Counted from the stretch's first letter, positions 1 through 8,612 are shown. The stretch is 64,000 nucleotides of DNA from FEN-1219 sp963728995 (GCA_963728995.1 CAVSMD010000007.1:124001-188000); one strand, 5' to 3'. The notes: a model not told the origin generated them from the letters alone. A program made the numbers and translations.

Positions 1-162
1 CAGGCCCTTGAGATCGAGCGCGACCTCGATCGCGAAGCGAATCTCGGCGCGATGCTGCCGCTCCGAGGCCGCGATCGCCGCCTCGATCGCCGTCAACGTG
101 GCGGCCGGAAAGCGGCGCTTCAGCGCCGCCCGTGGCAGCAGCAAATGTGAGAGCACCCGCAC
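1..162 (-). CDS. TPM-domain-like protein, N-terminal part (runs off left edge)
   Basis: Reading leftwards, a GTG at 162-160 directly abuts the TAG of the upstream gene. It opens a frame of 54 codons with no stop before the window edge. The visible residues include RFPAATLTAIEAAIAASE and HRAEIRFAIEVALDL, which resemble the start of the second TPM (YgcG-like) protein that often follows a lemA-tpm pair. The TAG-GTG contact suggests translational coupling in a lemA-tpm-tpm operon. A second in-frame GTG at 156 is an alternative start. The function of this family is not well defined. Only the N-terminal portion can be seen, so the call rests on the fragment and its position. Confidence 0.6.
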   Translation of the reverse strand, partial: MRVLSHLLLPRAALKRRFPAATLTAIEAAIAASERQHRAEIRFAIEVALDLKGL

Positions 163-1041
163 CTACCAGCCTCCCGATGCTCCGCCGCCGCCGAACCGTC
201 CGCCCCCGCCGCCAAATCCGCTCCCGCGGCCGCCGAATCCGCCGAACCCGCCCGGCATACCGCCCCAGCGGCCGCGCGACGCCCAGCGACCCGGACCTCC
301 GCCGCTGCCGGCCATCGCGAACACGAACACGATCGCGCCGACGAACAGCGCGGCGAGCACGAGGCTGCTCAGGAGCCACACGATGAAGCCCGCGCCGGCA
401 CCGAGCGTAGCGGCGCCGAACAAGGTGCCGAACAGGCGCCGAAACAGCGGCGCGACAAACGCGGCAAAGACGAGCAGCACGGGCAGTGCCGCCCACGGCT
501 CGGCCTGCGGCTCCGCAGCCGCCGGGGCCGGCAGCGACTCGCCGTCGATCAAGGCGATCAACGCATCGACGCCCGCGTCGAGACCGCCCGCGAAATCGCC
601 CTGCGCGAAGCGCGGCGCAAGGACGTCGGCGATGATCCGCCGCGCACGCGCGTCGGGCACGGCGCCCTCGAGCCCGTAGCCGACCTCGAAGCGCGCGCGC
701 CGATCCTGCACCGCGACCAGCACCAGCACGCCGTCGTCGACGCCCGTCCGACCGAGCTTCCAAGCCTCCGCCACGCGCAACGCGTATTGCTCGATCGACT
801 CGGGAGCGGTCGTTGCGACGAGCAGCACGGCCATCTGGCTGCCAGTGCGTGCTTCGAACGCCGCGAGCTTGCGCTCGAGGCCTGCACGCGCGTCGGCGGA
901 AAGCGTGCCCGTAAGATCGGTCACGCGAGCGGCCAGCTGCGGCACGGGCTGCTGCGCCGCCGCCCACGCCGCAAGCAGCAGGACGCCGACCGCGGCGAGC
1001 CCGCGTCCGGCTCGACTCGAGCGCGTCTTCAGCCGAGGCAC
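163..1041 (-). CDS. TPM domain protein, YgcG family
   Basis: Exported or membrane-anchored TPM (YgcG-type) protein of about 292 residues. After the GTG start comes a positively charged stretch and a hydrophobic segment (GLAAVGVLLLAAWAAAQ) that reads as a Sec signal. The TPM domain covers roughly residues 35-165, with the typical motif VTDLTGTLS at its beginning. Two membrane segments follow, and then a glycine-rich tail ending GGGASGGW, the usual end of this family. I chose the GTG at 1041 because it places the signal at the N-terminus and sits 13 bases after the lemA stop. The longer frame to 1164 would overlap lemA. The lemA-tpm order is common in bacteria; the role is envelope-related but not precisely known. 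Confidence 0.85.
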   Translation of the reverse strand: MPRLKTRSSRAGRGLAAVGVLLLAAWAAAQQPVPQLAARVTDLTGTLSADARAGLERKLAAFEARTGSQMAVLLVATTAPESIEQYALRVAEAWKLGRTGVDDGVLVLVAVQDRRARFEVGYGLEGAVPDARARRIIADVLAPRFAQGDFAGGLDAGVDALIALIDGESLPAPAAAEPQAEPWAALPVLLVFAAFVAPLFRRLFGTLFGAATLGAGAGFIVWLLSSLVLAALFVGAIVFVFAMAGSGGGPGRWASRGRWGGMPGGFGGFGGRGSGFGGGGGRFGGGGASGGW

Positions 1042-1054
1042 GGGCCGGGCGACG

Positions 1055-1648
1055 TCACTGCTGCGGCCGACCGAAGTCCACCTTCGGTGGCCGCGCGATC
1101 TCCGCCTCGTTCTCGACCGTGAAGTTCGGCTTGGTGCGGTAACCGAACAGCATGGCAGTGACATTGCTCGGGAAGCTGCGCACCGTCACGTTGTAGTCCT
1201 GCACGGCGGCGATGTAGCGGTTGCGCGCGACGGTGATCCGGTTCTCCGTGCCTTCGAGCTGCGCCTGCAGATCGCGGAAATTCGCATCCGACTTGAGATC
1301 GGGATACTGCTCGACGACGACCATGAGCCGCGCGAGTGCGCTCGACAGCTGGCCCTGGGCCGCCTGGAACCGCTGGAACGCTTGCGGATCGTTCAGCAGC
1401 TCGGGCGTCGCCCGGATGGCGCCGACCTTCGAGCGCGCCTCCGTCACGCCGAGCAGCACGGTCTGCTCCTGCTGCGCAAAGCCCCGCACCGTCTCGACGA
1501 GATTCGGGATCAGATCCGCCCGGCGCTGATACTGATTCAGCACTTCCGACCACGCGGCATTGATCTGCTCATCCTGCGTCTGGAACCGGTTGTACCCGCA
1601 GCCCGCGAGCTGCGTTGCGACGAGAACGACTGCCACCATTCGCAGCAT
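1055..1648 (-). CDS. lemA: LemA family lipoprotein
   Basis: LemA-family protein of 197 residues, mostly alpha-helical. The N-terminus is a lipoprotein signal, with a lipobox LAGC about 20 residues in, so it is probably lipid-anchored facing the periplasm. The family hallmarks are visible: NAAWSEVLNQYQRRADLIPNL followed by V-E-T-V-R-G-F, and the distal stretch NRITVARNRYIAAVQDYN. The ATG at 1648 is preceded by a strong AGGAGG site about 6 bases upstream; an alternative ATG lies three codons inside. It is the first gene of the operon continuing into the two TPM genes. The cellular role of LemA is not settled. Confidence 0.93.
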   Translation of the reverse strand: MLRMVAVVLVATQLAGCGYNRFQTQDEQINAAWSEVLNQYQRRADLIPNLVETVRGFAQQEQTVLLGVTEARSKVGAIRATPELLNDPQAFQRFQAAQGQLSSALARLMVVVEQYPDLKSDANFRDLQAQLEGTENRITVARNRYIAAVQDYNVTVRSFPSNVTAMLFGYRTKPNFTVENEAEIARPPKVDFGRPQQ

Positions 1649-1659
1649 GCGCTGTCCTC

Positions 1660-2301
1660 CTAGGTTTGCTCGGCGGCGATCTGCCGCAGCGCGCGCTCGA
1701 AGACGGCGCTCGGCTGACCGCCCGAGATCAGATGCTTGCGATCCACCACGACCGCCGGCACGGCATGGATGCCCACACCTTGCCAGAACTGCTCGGCGGC
1801 TCGTACTTCCTCCGCGAACTCGTCCGACGCGAGCACCTGGCGGGCCCGCTCGACCGGCAGCGCCACCTGCGCCACGAGCTCGAGCAAGACGTCGGGCGCA
1901 GCGGGATTGCGGCCCTGGCCGTGATAGGCCGTCAGCAGCGCACGGTTCAAGGCTCGTTGCGCCCCGGGGGCGCCCTCGGTGCCGGCCCAACGCAAGAGCC
2001 GATGCGCGTCGAAGGTGTTCCAGACGTGCCGGCGCTCGCCGAAGTCAAAGCCCTCGGCCGCGCCGCGCGCAGCGATCTGCTCGTGGCCGGCGACGAGCTG
2101 CTCGTCGGACATGCCGTACTTCTCCTGCAAATACTCCGCCACGTTCGCGCCTTCCGGCGGCATCGTAGGATTCAGCTCGAAGGGCTGCATGTGCAGCTCG
2201 ATGTCGATGTCGGACCCGATCCGCTCGAGCGCGCGCTCGAGCGCGCTCAAGCCGATCGCGCACCATGGGCAGGCCACGTCGGCCACGAAGTCGATTCTCA
2301 T
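1660..2301 (-). CDS. DsbA-family thiol oxidoreductase (FrnE-like)
   Basis: Thioredoxin-fold protein of 213 residues in the DsbA/FrnE group. The active-site motif CPWC is at residues 11-14, immediately after the first beta strand (MRIDFVADVACPWC). The cis-proline loop reads GIHAVPAVVVDRKH near residue 178, followed by SGGQP, both typical of FrnE-like proteins. No signal peptide is visible, so it is probably cytoplasmic. The ATG at 2301 lies 8 bases downstream of the cupin-like gene's stop, so the two are likely co-transcribed. Substrates are unknown. FrnE homologues act as protein disulfide isomerases or oxidoreductases, which is family knowledge and not shown here. Confidence 0.88.
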   Translation of the reverse strand: MRIDFVADVACPWCAIGLSALERALERIGSDIDIELHMQPFELNPTMPPEGANVAEYLQEKYGMSDEQLVAGHEQIAARGAAEGFDFGERRHVWNTFDAHRLLRWAGTEGAPGAQRALNRALLTAYHGQGRNPAAPDVLLELVAQVALPVERARQVLASDEFAEEVRAAEQFWQGVGIHAVPAVVVDRKHLISGGQPSAVFERALRQIAAEQT

Positions 2302-2309
2302 CCCAAGCT

Positions 2310-2915
2310 CTATCTCGATCGATGGGCGGCACGATAAGCCCGCGCCGCCGCTTCGTCCATCGGCGGCACGATCTTGTCCGGGTCGATGCGGACCATGAGG
2401 TACGTGATGTGGTCGTCGATCCTCGTGAATTGATGGCCCGTGCCGGCCGGAATCACCAGCACGTCGCCGGCCGCGAGCTCGTGCTCCGCGGCGTCGCGAA
2501 TATCGGTGGCGTTCACCCCCGGGCCGTTCAACGACTGCACGGCGCGATCGCCCGCGCCGCGACGCACCGGATCGACGACGTCGGGCCCCGTGCGGTTCGT
2601 GCCCGAGCCGCTCAGCACGTAGTAGACCTCGCTCACGAGGTCGTGCGCGGCCACGGAGCGCGGCGCGGGCGCGTCGAGCTTGCCGCGATGCACGAGCGCA
2701 ATCTCGACTTGCGCCTTGCCGATGTCGACCGCGCGCATTTGCTGGTCGATCAACGACAGATCGGCGCGGCCGATGGCCTCGAACTCGGCGACCTCGCTCG
2801 CCGGAATATAGGTCGACGGGCACATCTTGCAGGATGGCTCGACGTTCTGCGCGGACAAACGGCCGATGGCAAACGCAAGCGCCACGGCACCGACGAGCAG
2901 CACAACCGTTCGCAT
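2310..2915 (-). CDS. exported cupin-fold protein
   Basis: A protein of 201 residues. It starts with a Sec signal or anchor (VVLLVGAVALAFAIGRLSAQ), followed by a Cys pair in CKMCP near residues 29-33. A cupin-like core follows: VSEVYYVLSGSG resembles cupin motif 1, and DVLVIPAGTGHQF near 151-163 resembles motif 2. The histidines and glutamate of the motifs are only partly present, so metal binding is uncertain. The ATG at 2915 has a clear GGGAGGAGGGG site in front. It sits between an aldo/keto reductase-like gene and a DsbA-like gene in the same direction. The substrate is unknown. Confidence 0.7.
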   Translation of the reverse strand: MRTVVLLVGAVALAFAIGRLSAQNVEPSCKMCPSTYIPASEVAEFEAIGRADLSLIDQQMRAVDIGKAQVEIALVHRGKLDAPAPRSVAAHDLVSEVYYVLSGSGTNRTGPDVVDPVRRGAGDRAVQSLNGPGVNATDIRDAAEHELAAGDVLVIPAGTGHQFTRIDDHITYLMVRIDPDKIVPPMDEAAARAYRAAHRSR

Positions 2916-2944
2916 ACCCCTCCTCCCACCGCGCCGCGCGCGGA

Positions 2945-3874
2945 TCAAATGGCGTCGATGAGCTCCCGCATTCGCTTGCGCTGGGCCGCGTCCGGCAACG
3001 GCCCCAGCGCCGTGGCGAGATTGTCCGCCATATGTTGCGGATCGGCGGTTTCCGTCAGCACGCACGTGAGCTGCGGATTCGCCAAAATGTACTTCAATGA
3101 GAATTGCGCCCAAGTCCGGCAGTCGAAGTCCGCGGCCCACTCCGGCAGTGGCTGGCCTTCGAGCTTGTCGAAGTACGCGCCGTTCATGAACGGCCGATTG
3201 ATCACGATGGCCACACCGCGATCCGCCGCGTAGGGCAGCAGCCGCCGCTCGACCTGCCGCTCCGTGATCGAGTAGTTCATCTGCACGAAATCGGGCTTCT
3301 CGCGGCCGAGGAAACGCTCGAGGTCCGCGTGGCGCGACGCCTGCGAGACCGTGACCCCGATGTAGCGCGCCCAACCTTCCGTTTTCCACTCCATGAGGCT
3401 CGGCCAGTGCGTATCGACGTCCGTCAGGCTGAAGACCTGGACGAGATCGAGGGTCTCGCGCCCGTAGAGCTTCCGGGTCTGCTCGAACTGCGCGATGCCG
3501 GCGTCCTTGCCCACGACGTCGACTTTGCTCGCGACGAACAAGCTCCGGCGAAATTCGGGCATGCCGATCACGCGACCAAAAGCGGCATCGTTGTCGGCGT
3601 TGCGCGGCCAGGTATCGACGAGCTTGCCGCCGTGCGCGACCAGCGCTCGGAGCACGCCGACCACGGGCTCCGTGCCGTTCGTCGCGATCTGCTCCACGAC
3701 CTTGCTCGAGCCGAGCCCGATCACCGGCAACATCTCTCCGGTGCTGGGGATGGGCCGCTGCGGCACCGTTGGCTGCGCCCAGCCTGCGAATGACCACGAT
3801 CCCCCGAAGGTGGCTACCCCCGCAGCTGCAGCGCCGCCGATAAACTCCCGGCGCGTGGTGCTCTCTTGCGTCAT
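2945..3874 (-). CDS. Tat-exported aldo/keto reductase-like protein, catalytic residues apparently lost
   Basis: Aldo/keto reductase fold, 309 residues, with a twin-arginine signal (TTRREFIGGAAAAG) at the N-terminus. Family landmarks are visible: MLPVIGLGSS at the first strand, LVDTWPRN where the family has a D-x5-Y-G motif, LFVASKVD carrying the conserved lysine, and WKTEGWARYIGVTVS. The catalytic tyrosine position is replaced (the stretch reads PRNADNDA instead of a YG motif). The usual histidine of the QxHxxxD motif reads QVFSLTD. If the alignment is right, the Tyr and His of the tetrad are missing, so it may not be an active reductase. It is the likely first gene of the run leading to the cupin and DsbA genes. 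Confidence 0.78.
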   Translation of the reverse strand: MTQESTTRREFIGGAAAAGVATFGGSWSFAGWAQPTVPQRPIPSTGEMLPVIGLGSSKVVEQIATNGTEPVVGVLRALVAHGGKLVDTWPRNADNDAAFGRVIGMPEFRRSLFVASKVDVVGKDAGIAQFEQTRKLYGRETLDLVQVFSLTDVDTHWPSLMEWKTEGWARYIGVTVSQASRHADLERFLGREKPDFVQMNYSITERQVERRLLPYAADRGVAIVINRPFMNGAYFDKLEGQPLPEWAADFDCRTWAQFSLKYILANPQLTCVLTETADPQHMADNLATALGPLPDAAQRKRMRELIDAI

Positions 3875-3896
3875 GCCGTCTCCTTACAGTCCCGGA

Positions 3897-4505
3897 TCAA
3901 TGCGTCATCGCGTGCACGACGAAGTTGGTGCCCATCCGAAACGCGTCGGTTGCGGGCTTCAGCGGATACTGCGGGCTACCGTACCACTCCCAGAAGTTCG
4001 CAAGATCGTTATTGTGGAGCGCCATGACCGCGATCTGCCCGACATCGTTGACGAGCGCATAGTAGACCGGGTCGTCGCCTTGCACGTAGGGGGCCATGCT
4101 TTGCAGATCCTCGCCGCCGCGATCGATGTACTCGCGCAGATTCGCGACCTCGGCCTCGGTCATCTCCATCTCGCCGGGTTCCGAGACATAGGCGAACGGG
4201 TAGTCGAAGATCTCCGGGCGGCTGAGCTCCAGCAGCCGATAGGCATCGTCCTCGACGTCGATTCGCGTCGTCCGGCCGATGAACTCGTTCAGGTTGAGCT
4301 CCGATTCCGGATAGTTGTGCGACCAGCCCATGTGGCCGATCGCGCCGTTCGTGCCGAAGTGCCAACGCATCGCGACGAATTCCGTCGGCGCTTTCGGCTG
4401 GTGATCCTCGATCCTCCGGCCGAAGCGCCGGCCGAACTGCGCGGCCGCGATGCTGCTGCCGAGCAATCCCAGCGCCGTGATCAGAACGATCAAGTCGCGT
4501 CGCAC
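3897..4505 (-). CDS. DUF4159-family exported protein, central segment missing
   Basis: About 202 residues starting at a GTG with a hydrophobic signal (LIVLITALGLLGSSIAAAQ). The first half matches DUF4159: HNYPESELNLNEFIGRTT, then RPEIFDYPFAYVSEPGEM and EVANLREYIDRGG. The end also matches: MALHNNDLANFWEWYG and AFRMGTNFVVHAMTH. Between RGG and the last part, the family normally has a longer stretch beginning FLxVDDF. Here that stretch is replaced by a short EDLQSMAPYVQG segment, so roughly 40-50 residues seem to be missing without loss of frame. The function of DUF4159 is unknown. The neighbouring AKR-like gene on the same strand starts 22 bases downstream. Confidence 0.72.
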   Translation of the reverse strand: MRRDLIVLITALGLLGSSIAAAQFGRRFGRRIEDHQPKAPTEFVAMRWHFGTNGAIGHMGWSHNYPESELNLNEFIGRTTRIDVEDDAYRLLELSRPEIFDYPFAYVSEPGEMEMTEAEVANLREYIDRGGEDLQSMAPYVQGDDPVYYALVNDVGQIAVMALHNNDLANFWEWYGSPQYPLKPATDAFRMGTNFVVHAMTH

Positions 4506-4619
4506 CGTGTAGACCCTCGTCGCGTGCTCACTCGCCGCGTGGTCGAACGAGTAGCGGATTATCGCCGAAAGCAGCTCCTCGCGGGACCGATCTGCTAAAT
4601 TGCCGCACGGAGGAGACGG

Positions 4620-4910
4620 ATGCCGGCTTACCTGATCGCCAACATCGAGCTTCACGACGCGGAGCAGTACCAAGACTACGTCGCGCACGTGCCTGCGCTG
4701 ATCCAGAAGCACGGCGGCACGTACCGCGTGCGAGGCGGCCACACGCGCGTGCTCGAGGGCAACTGGTCGCCGGCGCGGCTGGTCGTCCTCGAGTTCCCGG
4801 ACCGCGCGGCCGCGCTGGCGTTCTACGACGACCCGGACTACGCGGTGTACAAGGCGCTGCGGCAATCGATCTCGAGTAGCAGCCTGATTCTCGTCGACGG
4901 CTGCCCGTGA
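4620..4910 (+). CDS. DUF1330 domain protein
   Basis: A small protein of 96 residues with the dimeric ferredoxin-like fold of DUF1330. The typical pattern is clear: a short N-terminal strand (PAYLIANIELHD), YVAHVPALIQKHGGTYRVRGG, then LVVLEFPDRAAALAFYDDPDY. An AGGAG ribosome site sits 6 bases before the ATG. No catalytic residues can be assigned, and members of the family are of unknown function. It is a single-gene unit between the divergent DUF4159 gene and the convergent reductase gene, whose stop codon lies 9 bases beyond this one's stop. Confidence 0.9.
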   Translation: MPAYLIANIELHDAEQYQDYVAHVPALIQKHGGTYRVRGGHTRVLEGNWSPARLVVLEFPDRAAALAFYDDPDYAVYKALRQSISSSSLILVDGCP

Positions 4911-4919
4911 AACGGCGGA

Positions 4920-5471
4920 TCAGCCACCGGCGAACGCGACGAACCCGGCGAGAAACGTCCGGAGCTGCTCCGCGATCCGCTCGTCCGTGAGCTTGCCCGT
5001 GGCGTCGAACACCGTGGCGGCCCGCGATACGAGCAAGCGCCCGCCGGCCCACACATCCGTGCCTAGCGTCTTCAGCACCGGCAGCCACGCCGCTTGCGAC
5101 AGCACGGTGCCGAAACCACCCTGCGAGGCGCCGATCAACGCCACCCGGCGGCCGCCGAACACGCGCGGGATCTCGTTCGGGGGTCGCGACAGCCAGTCGA
5201 TGGCGTTCTTCAGCACGCCGGGGATCGAGTTGTTGTACTCCGGCGTCACGAGCAACAGCCCGCTCGCCGCCGCGATTCGGTCTTGCAAAGCGGTGACGGC
5301 CTGCGGTAACCCTCGCTCGACCTCGACATCGCCGTTGTAGAGCGGGATGTCCGCGATGCTCGCCTGCTCGAGCGTGCTGCCGCTCGGCATGGCGGCGGCC
5401 GCGGCCCGCAGCAGAGCCACATTGAACGAGCCCTGCCGTAAGCTCCCTGCGATGCCAACGATCGTCGTCAA
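4920..5471 (-). CDS. NAD(P)H-dependent FMN reductase (ChrR/azoreductase-like)
   Basis: Flavodoxin-like reductase of 183 residues. The FMN phosphate loop reads GIAGSLRQGSFNVALLRAAA at the N-terminus, and the second signature TPEYNNSIPGVLKNAIDW is at about residues 77-94. A glycine-rich loop GASQGGFGT follows. This matches the NADPH-dependent FMN reductase family, which includes ChrR-type quinone/chromate reductases. These enzymes use NAD(P)H to reduce quinones or other acceptors in the cytosol. The physiological acceptor cannot be told from sequence. It faces the DUF1330 gene and is divergent from tatC. Confidence 0.9.
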   Translation of the reverse strand: MTTIVGIAGSLRQGSFNVALLRAAAAAMPSGSTLEQASIADIPLYNGDVEVERGLPQAVTALQDRIAAASGLLLVTPEYNNSIPGVLKNAIDWLSRPPNEIPRVFGGRRVALIGASQGGFGTVLSQAAWLPVLKTLGTDVWAGGRLLVSRAATVFDATGKLTDERIAEQLRTFLAGFVAFAGG

Positions 5472-5541
5472 GGGTCTTTCTCCTTTTGGAGCCGCCAGTC
5501 TAACGACGCTGCGGCCGAGACTCTTCGTTTAGAATGCATTC

Positions 5542-6294
5542 GTGGCCGATCTCCCCTTGAATCCAGACGTTCGCCGCGTGGGCAAGAGCCTGCTCGCCGC
5601 GGCGTACGAGCTGCGCTCGCGCCTGTTCAAAGCCATCGTGGCGCTGCTGGTCGTGTTCATCGCGCTGGCGCCGTTTCAGAACCAGATCTTCACCAGGATC
5701 GCCACGCCGATCATGAACGCGCTGCCGCTAGGCTCGTCGCTGATCAGCAAGCAGGTGGCCGGGCCATTCGTGACGCCGCTGAAGGCCACGTTCTGGCTCG
5801 CGCTGTTCATCACGATGCCGATCCTGCTGTATCAGCTCTGGAAGCTCATCGATCAATGGCTGCCGGCCACGGCACGGCGGATCGCGTTGCCGTTCGTGAT
5901 CGCCAGCGTGGTGCTGTTCTACGTCGGCGTGTCGTTCGCCTACTTCGTTGTCCTGCCGATGGCCTTCGGCTTCTTTGCGAACGCCGCGCCGACCGGCGTG
6001 AAGGTCATGACCGATATCAACTCGTTCCTCGACTTCACGATCGGCATGATGCTCGCGTTCGGCTTCGCGTTCCAGGTGCCGATCGCGATCATCATCTCCG
6101 TGTGGACCGGCCTCGTCTCGCGAAACTCGCTCGCACGCTCGCGCCCGTATGTGTTCCTCGGCGCGTTCGTCGTCGGCATGATCCTGAGTCCACCCGACGT
6201 GTTCTCGCAGACGCTGCTCGCGCTGCCGATGTATGCGCTGTTCGAAGGTGCGCTACTGTTCTGCGCCCGGTTCGCCCCCCCGCAGCGAAAGTAG
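5542..6294 (+). CDS. tatC: Sec-independent translocase subunit TatC
   Basis: A multi-spanning membrane protein of 250 residues starting at GTG 5542. The family landmarks are present: YELRSRLFKAIVAL before the first membrane helix, FVTPLKATFWLALFITMPILLYQLWKLI, LPMAFGFF, and DFTIGMMLAFGFAFQVPI near the fourth and fifth helices. TatC is the receptor for twin-arginine precursors. No tatA or tatB lies next to it here, so they must be upstream elsewhere or in another locus. Several products in this window carry Tat-like signals and would depend on this system. The last 42 bases overlap the convergent rlmKL gene. Confidence 0.95.
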   Translation: MADLPLNPDVRRVGKSLLAAAYELRSRLFKAIVALLVVFIALAPFQNQIFTRIATPIMNALPLGSSLISKQVAGPFVTPLKATFWLALFITMPILLYQLWKLIDQWLPATARRIALPFVIASVVLFYVGVSFAYFVVLPMAFGFFANAAPTGVKVMTDINSFLDFTIGMMLAFGFAFQVPIAIIISVWTGLVSRNSLARSRPYVFLGAFVVGMILSPPDVFSQTLLALPMYALFEGALLFCARFAPPQRK

Positions 6295-8487
6295 CGGCCG
6301 CTGCGCTTTGTCCGCGCCGCGGGACACCCGGATCTCGAAGCACTGGTGAATCCGCGGATTGCGCGTGAAGTCGTGCGGAATCGTCGCGGCACTGACGTCC
6401 TGCACATCGAGGCCCGCCAGGCTGTCGACATCGAGCCGGAAGCGGCGAAAGTTGCTCGAGAAGATCAGCAATCCGCCGCGCGCGAGATGCAGCAACGTCG
6501 TACGGATCAGCCGCACGTGATCGCGCTGCAGATCGAGCTTGTCCTCCATGCGCTTGGAGCGGGACACGGTCGGCGGATCGAGAAAGATCAGGTCATAGCG
6601 CTGCGCCGGCGGCTGCTCGAGCCAGGCGAGCGCGTCGGCCTGGATCAGCTCGTGCTTGCGCGAATCCGCAAACCCGTTCTGATCGAGATTGCGCCGCGCC
6701 CAATCGAGATAGGTTCGCGACAGATCGACGCTCGTCGTGCCGCGGGCGCCGCCGGCCGCAGCGAACACCGACGCCGTGCCCGTGTAGGCGAATAGGTTCA
6801 GAAACCGCTTACCCGCGGCGAGCTCGCGGATCCGTGCCCGCGTCGGTCGATGATCCAGAAACAAGCCCGTGTCGAGATAGTCCGTGAAGTTCACGTACAG
6901 CGACAGCCCGTCTTCGCTCACGAGCGTGAATTCACCGCGCTCGGCCAGCTTCTCGTACTGCGCGCCACCCTTCTGCCGGCGCCGCGTGCGCACGTGGACG
7001 CGCTCGCGCGGCACGCCGAGCACCTCCGGAAGCACGGCAAAAACTTCCTCGCGGCGCGCCCGCGCCTTCAGCGCATCGACCGTGGCCGGCGGTGCGTATT
7101 CCTGCACGTAGATGGAACGCTGCGCGTCCTCGTCGACACCTGCTGCATAGACGTCGATGGAGAACGCGTACTCCGGCATGTCGGCATCGTATAGGCGATA
7201 ACAAGCGATCCCTTCGCGCCGCGCCCAGGCGCTCATCGCGGCCGCATTCTTGCGTAGCCGATTCGCGAACATTTCGGCACCCGGCCGCGCGCGCGCCGCG
7301 GCCGTATCGAACGTGGGCAACGCACCCGGCACGCGTTTCGTCTCGAAGTGCTTGGCGTCGATATCGAACCGCAAGAGTCGGCACTCGATCGGGCCGTTGT
7401 ACATCGTGTGCGTGCGCTTCGCCTTGATGCCGAGCTCGCGACCGAGCGGCGGGTTGCCCGTGAGCACGGCCGCCTGCCAGCCGAGGAAGCCCTCCCGCAG
7501 CTGCCGCCCCAGGAGCGCATACACCTCTTTCAGCTGGTCCGCGTCGCCGAGCCGCTCGCCGTAGGGAGGATTCACGACGACGAGGCCCCGCGCCGCGGGT
7601 GCCGCCGGCAGATCGGCGAGCTCGCGGCGCTCGGCGTGGATCAAGCGCTCGAACCCGGCGCGAGCCGCATTCTCGAGCGTCGCCTTGACCGCCGCGGCAT
7701 CCCGGTCGTAGGCCCGCAAGGCGACGTGCGCGATGCTGCCCGCTGCGCGCCGCTCGTTCGCCTCGTCGAGCAACCGGTGCCAGAGCGCCGGGTCGTGCCC
7801 GCGCCAGCGCAGGAATCCGAAGTAGCGGCGCAGCAGCCCTGGCGCCACGTCGGCCGCGAGCAGCGCGCCCTCGATCACGAAGCTGCCGGCGCCGCACATC
7901 GGATCCACGAGCCCCACCGGTCCCGAGTCGGCGCGCGCGAGCTCCGACCACCCCGCACGCAGCAAGATCGCCGCGGCCAGATTCTCCTTCAGCGGCGCGG
8001 CGCCTTGCGGGCCGCGATAGCCGCGCCGATGCAAACTGTCGCCGGATAAGTCGATCGCCAGCGTCGCGATGTCCCGATCGAGATGCAGATTCAGCTGCAC
8101 GTCCGGCGTCGCCACGTCCACCGATGGCCGCCGACCCGCGCGCTCGCGAAACTGATCGACGACGGCATCCTTGATTCTGAGCGCCGCGAACTGCGTATGC
8201 GTGACGGCCGAGCGGCTGCTCGTGCAATCCACGGCCAGCGTGCCGTCGACGGAGAGGTGCTGCTCCCAATCCACGCTGCGCGCCCCTGCATAGAGCGCAT
8301 CCGGCGTCGGCGCAGGGAACTCCGCGATCGGCAGCAGCACGCGGTTGGCGACCCGCGACCACAGGCACGCGCGATACGCGGTCTCGAGCGTGCCGGCGCA
8401 GGCGACGCCGCCGCGCGCTGCCTTGACGTCGGTCGCACCGCACGCCGCGAGCTCCGCGGCCGCCAGGTCGGCGGTGCCGGCCGGCAC
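6253..8487 (-). CDS. rlmL: bifunctional 23S rRNA methyltransferase RlmKL
   Basis: A fused enzyme of about 744 residues that methylates 23S rRNA at m2G2445 (RlmL part) and m7G2069 (RlmK part). An N-terminal THUMP-like region runs to about residue 155. The first methyltransferase domain carries LVDPMCGAGSFVIEGA and the NPPY motif (VVNPPYGERLG). The second carries FLNLFAYTGTASVFAAAGGA and LDPPTVSRSKRM. The first canonical start is GTG 8487. Conserved-looking codons (NASHRLYIT) continue ten codons upstream to a CTG at 8517, so the true start may be a non-standard CTG. The C-terminus extends into tatC on the other strand. Confidence 0.95.
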   Translation of the reverse strand: MPAGTADLAAAELAACGATDVKAARGGVACAGTLETAYRACLWSRVANRVLLPIAEFPAPTPDALYAGARSVDWEQHLSVDGTLAVDCTSSRSAVTHTQFAALRIKDAVVDQFRERAGRRPSVDVATPDVQLNLHLDRDIATLAIDLSGDSLHRRGYRGPQGAAPLKENLAAAILLRAGWSELARADSGPVGLVDPMCGAGSFVIEGALLAADVAPGLLRRYFGFLRWRGHDPALWHRLLDEANERRAAGSIAHVALRAYDRDAAAVKATLENAARAGFERLIHAERRELADLPAAPAARGLVVVNPPYGERLGDADQLKEVYALLGRQLREGFLGWQAAVLTGNPPLGRELGIKAKRTHTMYNGPIECRLLRFDIDAKHFETKRVPGALPTFDTAAARARPGAEMFANRLRKNAAAMSAWARREGIACYRLYDADMPEYAFSIDVYAAGVDEDAQRSIYVQEYAPPATVDALKARARREEVFAVLPEVLGVPRERVHVRTRRRQKGGAQYEKLAERGEFTLVSEDGLSLYVNFTDYLDTGLFLDHRPTRARIRELAAGKRFLNLFAYTGTASVFAAAGGARGTTSVDLSRTYLDWARRNLDQNGFADSRKHELIQADALAWLEQPPAQRYDLIFLDPPTVSRSKRMEDKLDLQRDHVRLIRTTLLHLARGGLLIFSSNFRRFRLDVDSLAGLDVQDVSAATIPHDFTRNPRIHQCFEIRVSRGADKAQRPLLSLRGGEPGAEQ

Positions 8488-8612
8488 CGTGATGTAGAGG
8501 CGGTGGCTTGCGTTCAGGGCAGGCGTCTCAGGTCAGCGTCGGGCCAGTCTGGCACGGGCGCGAAAGGCCGGCCATCGTATGCCAAGGTCGCGGCAAAGGC
8601 ACGCGCCCTGGG

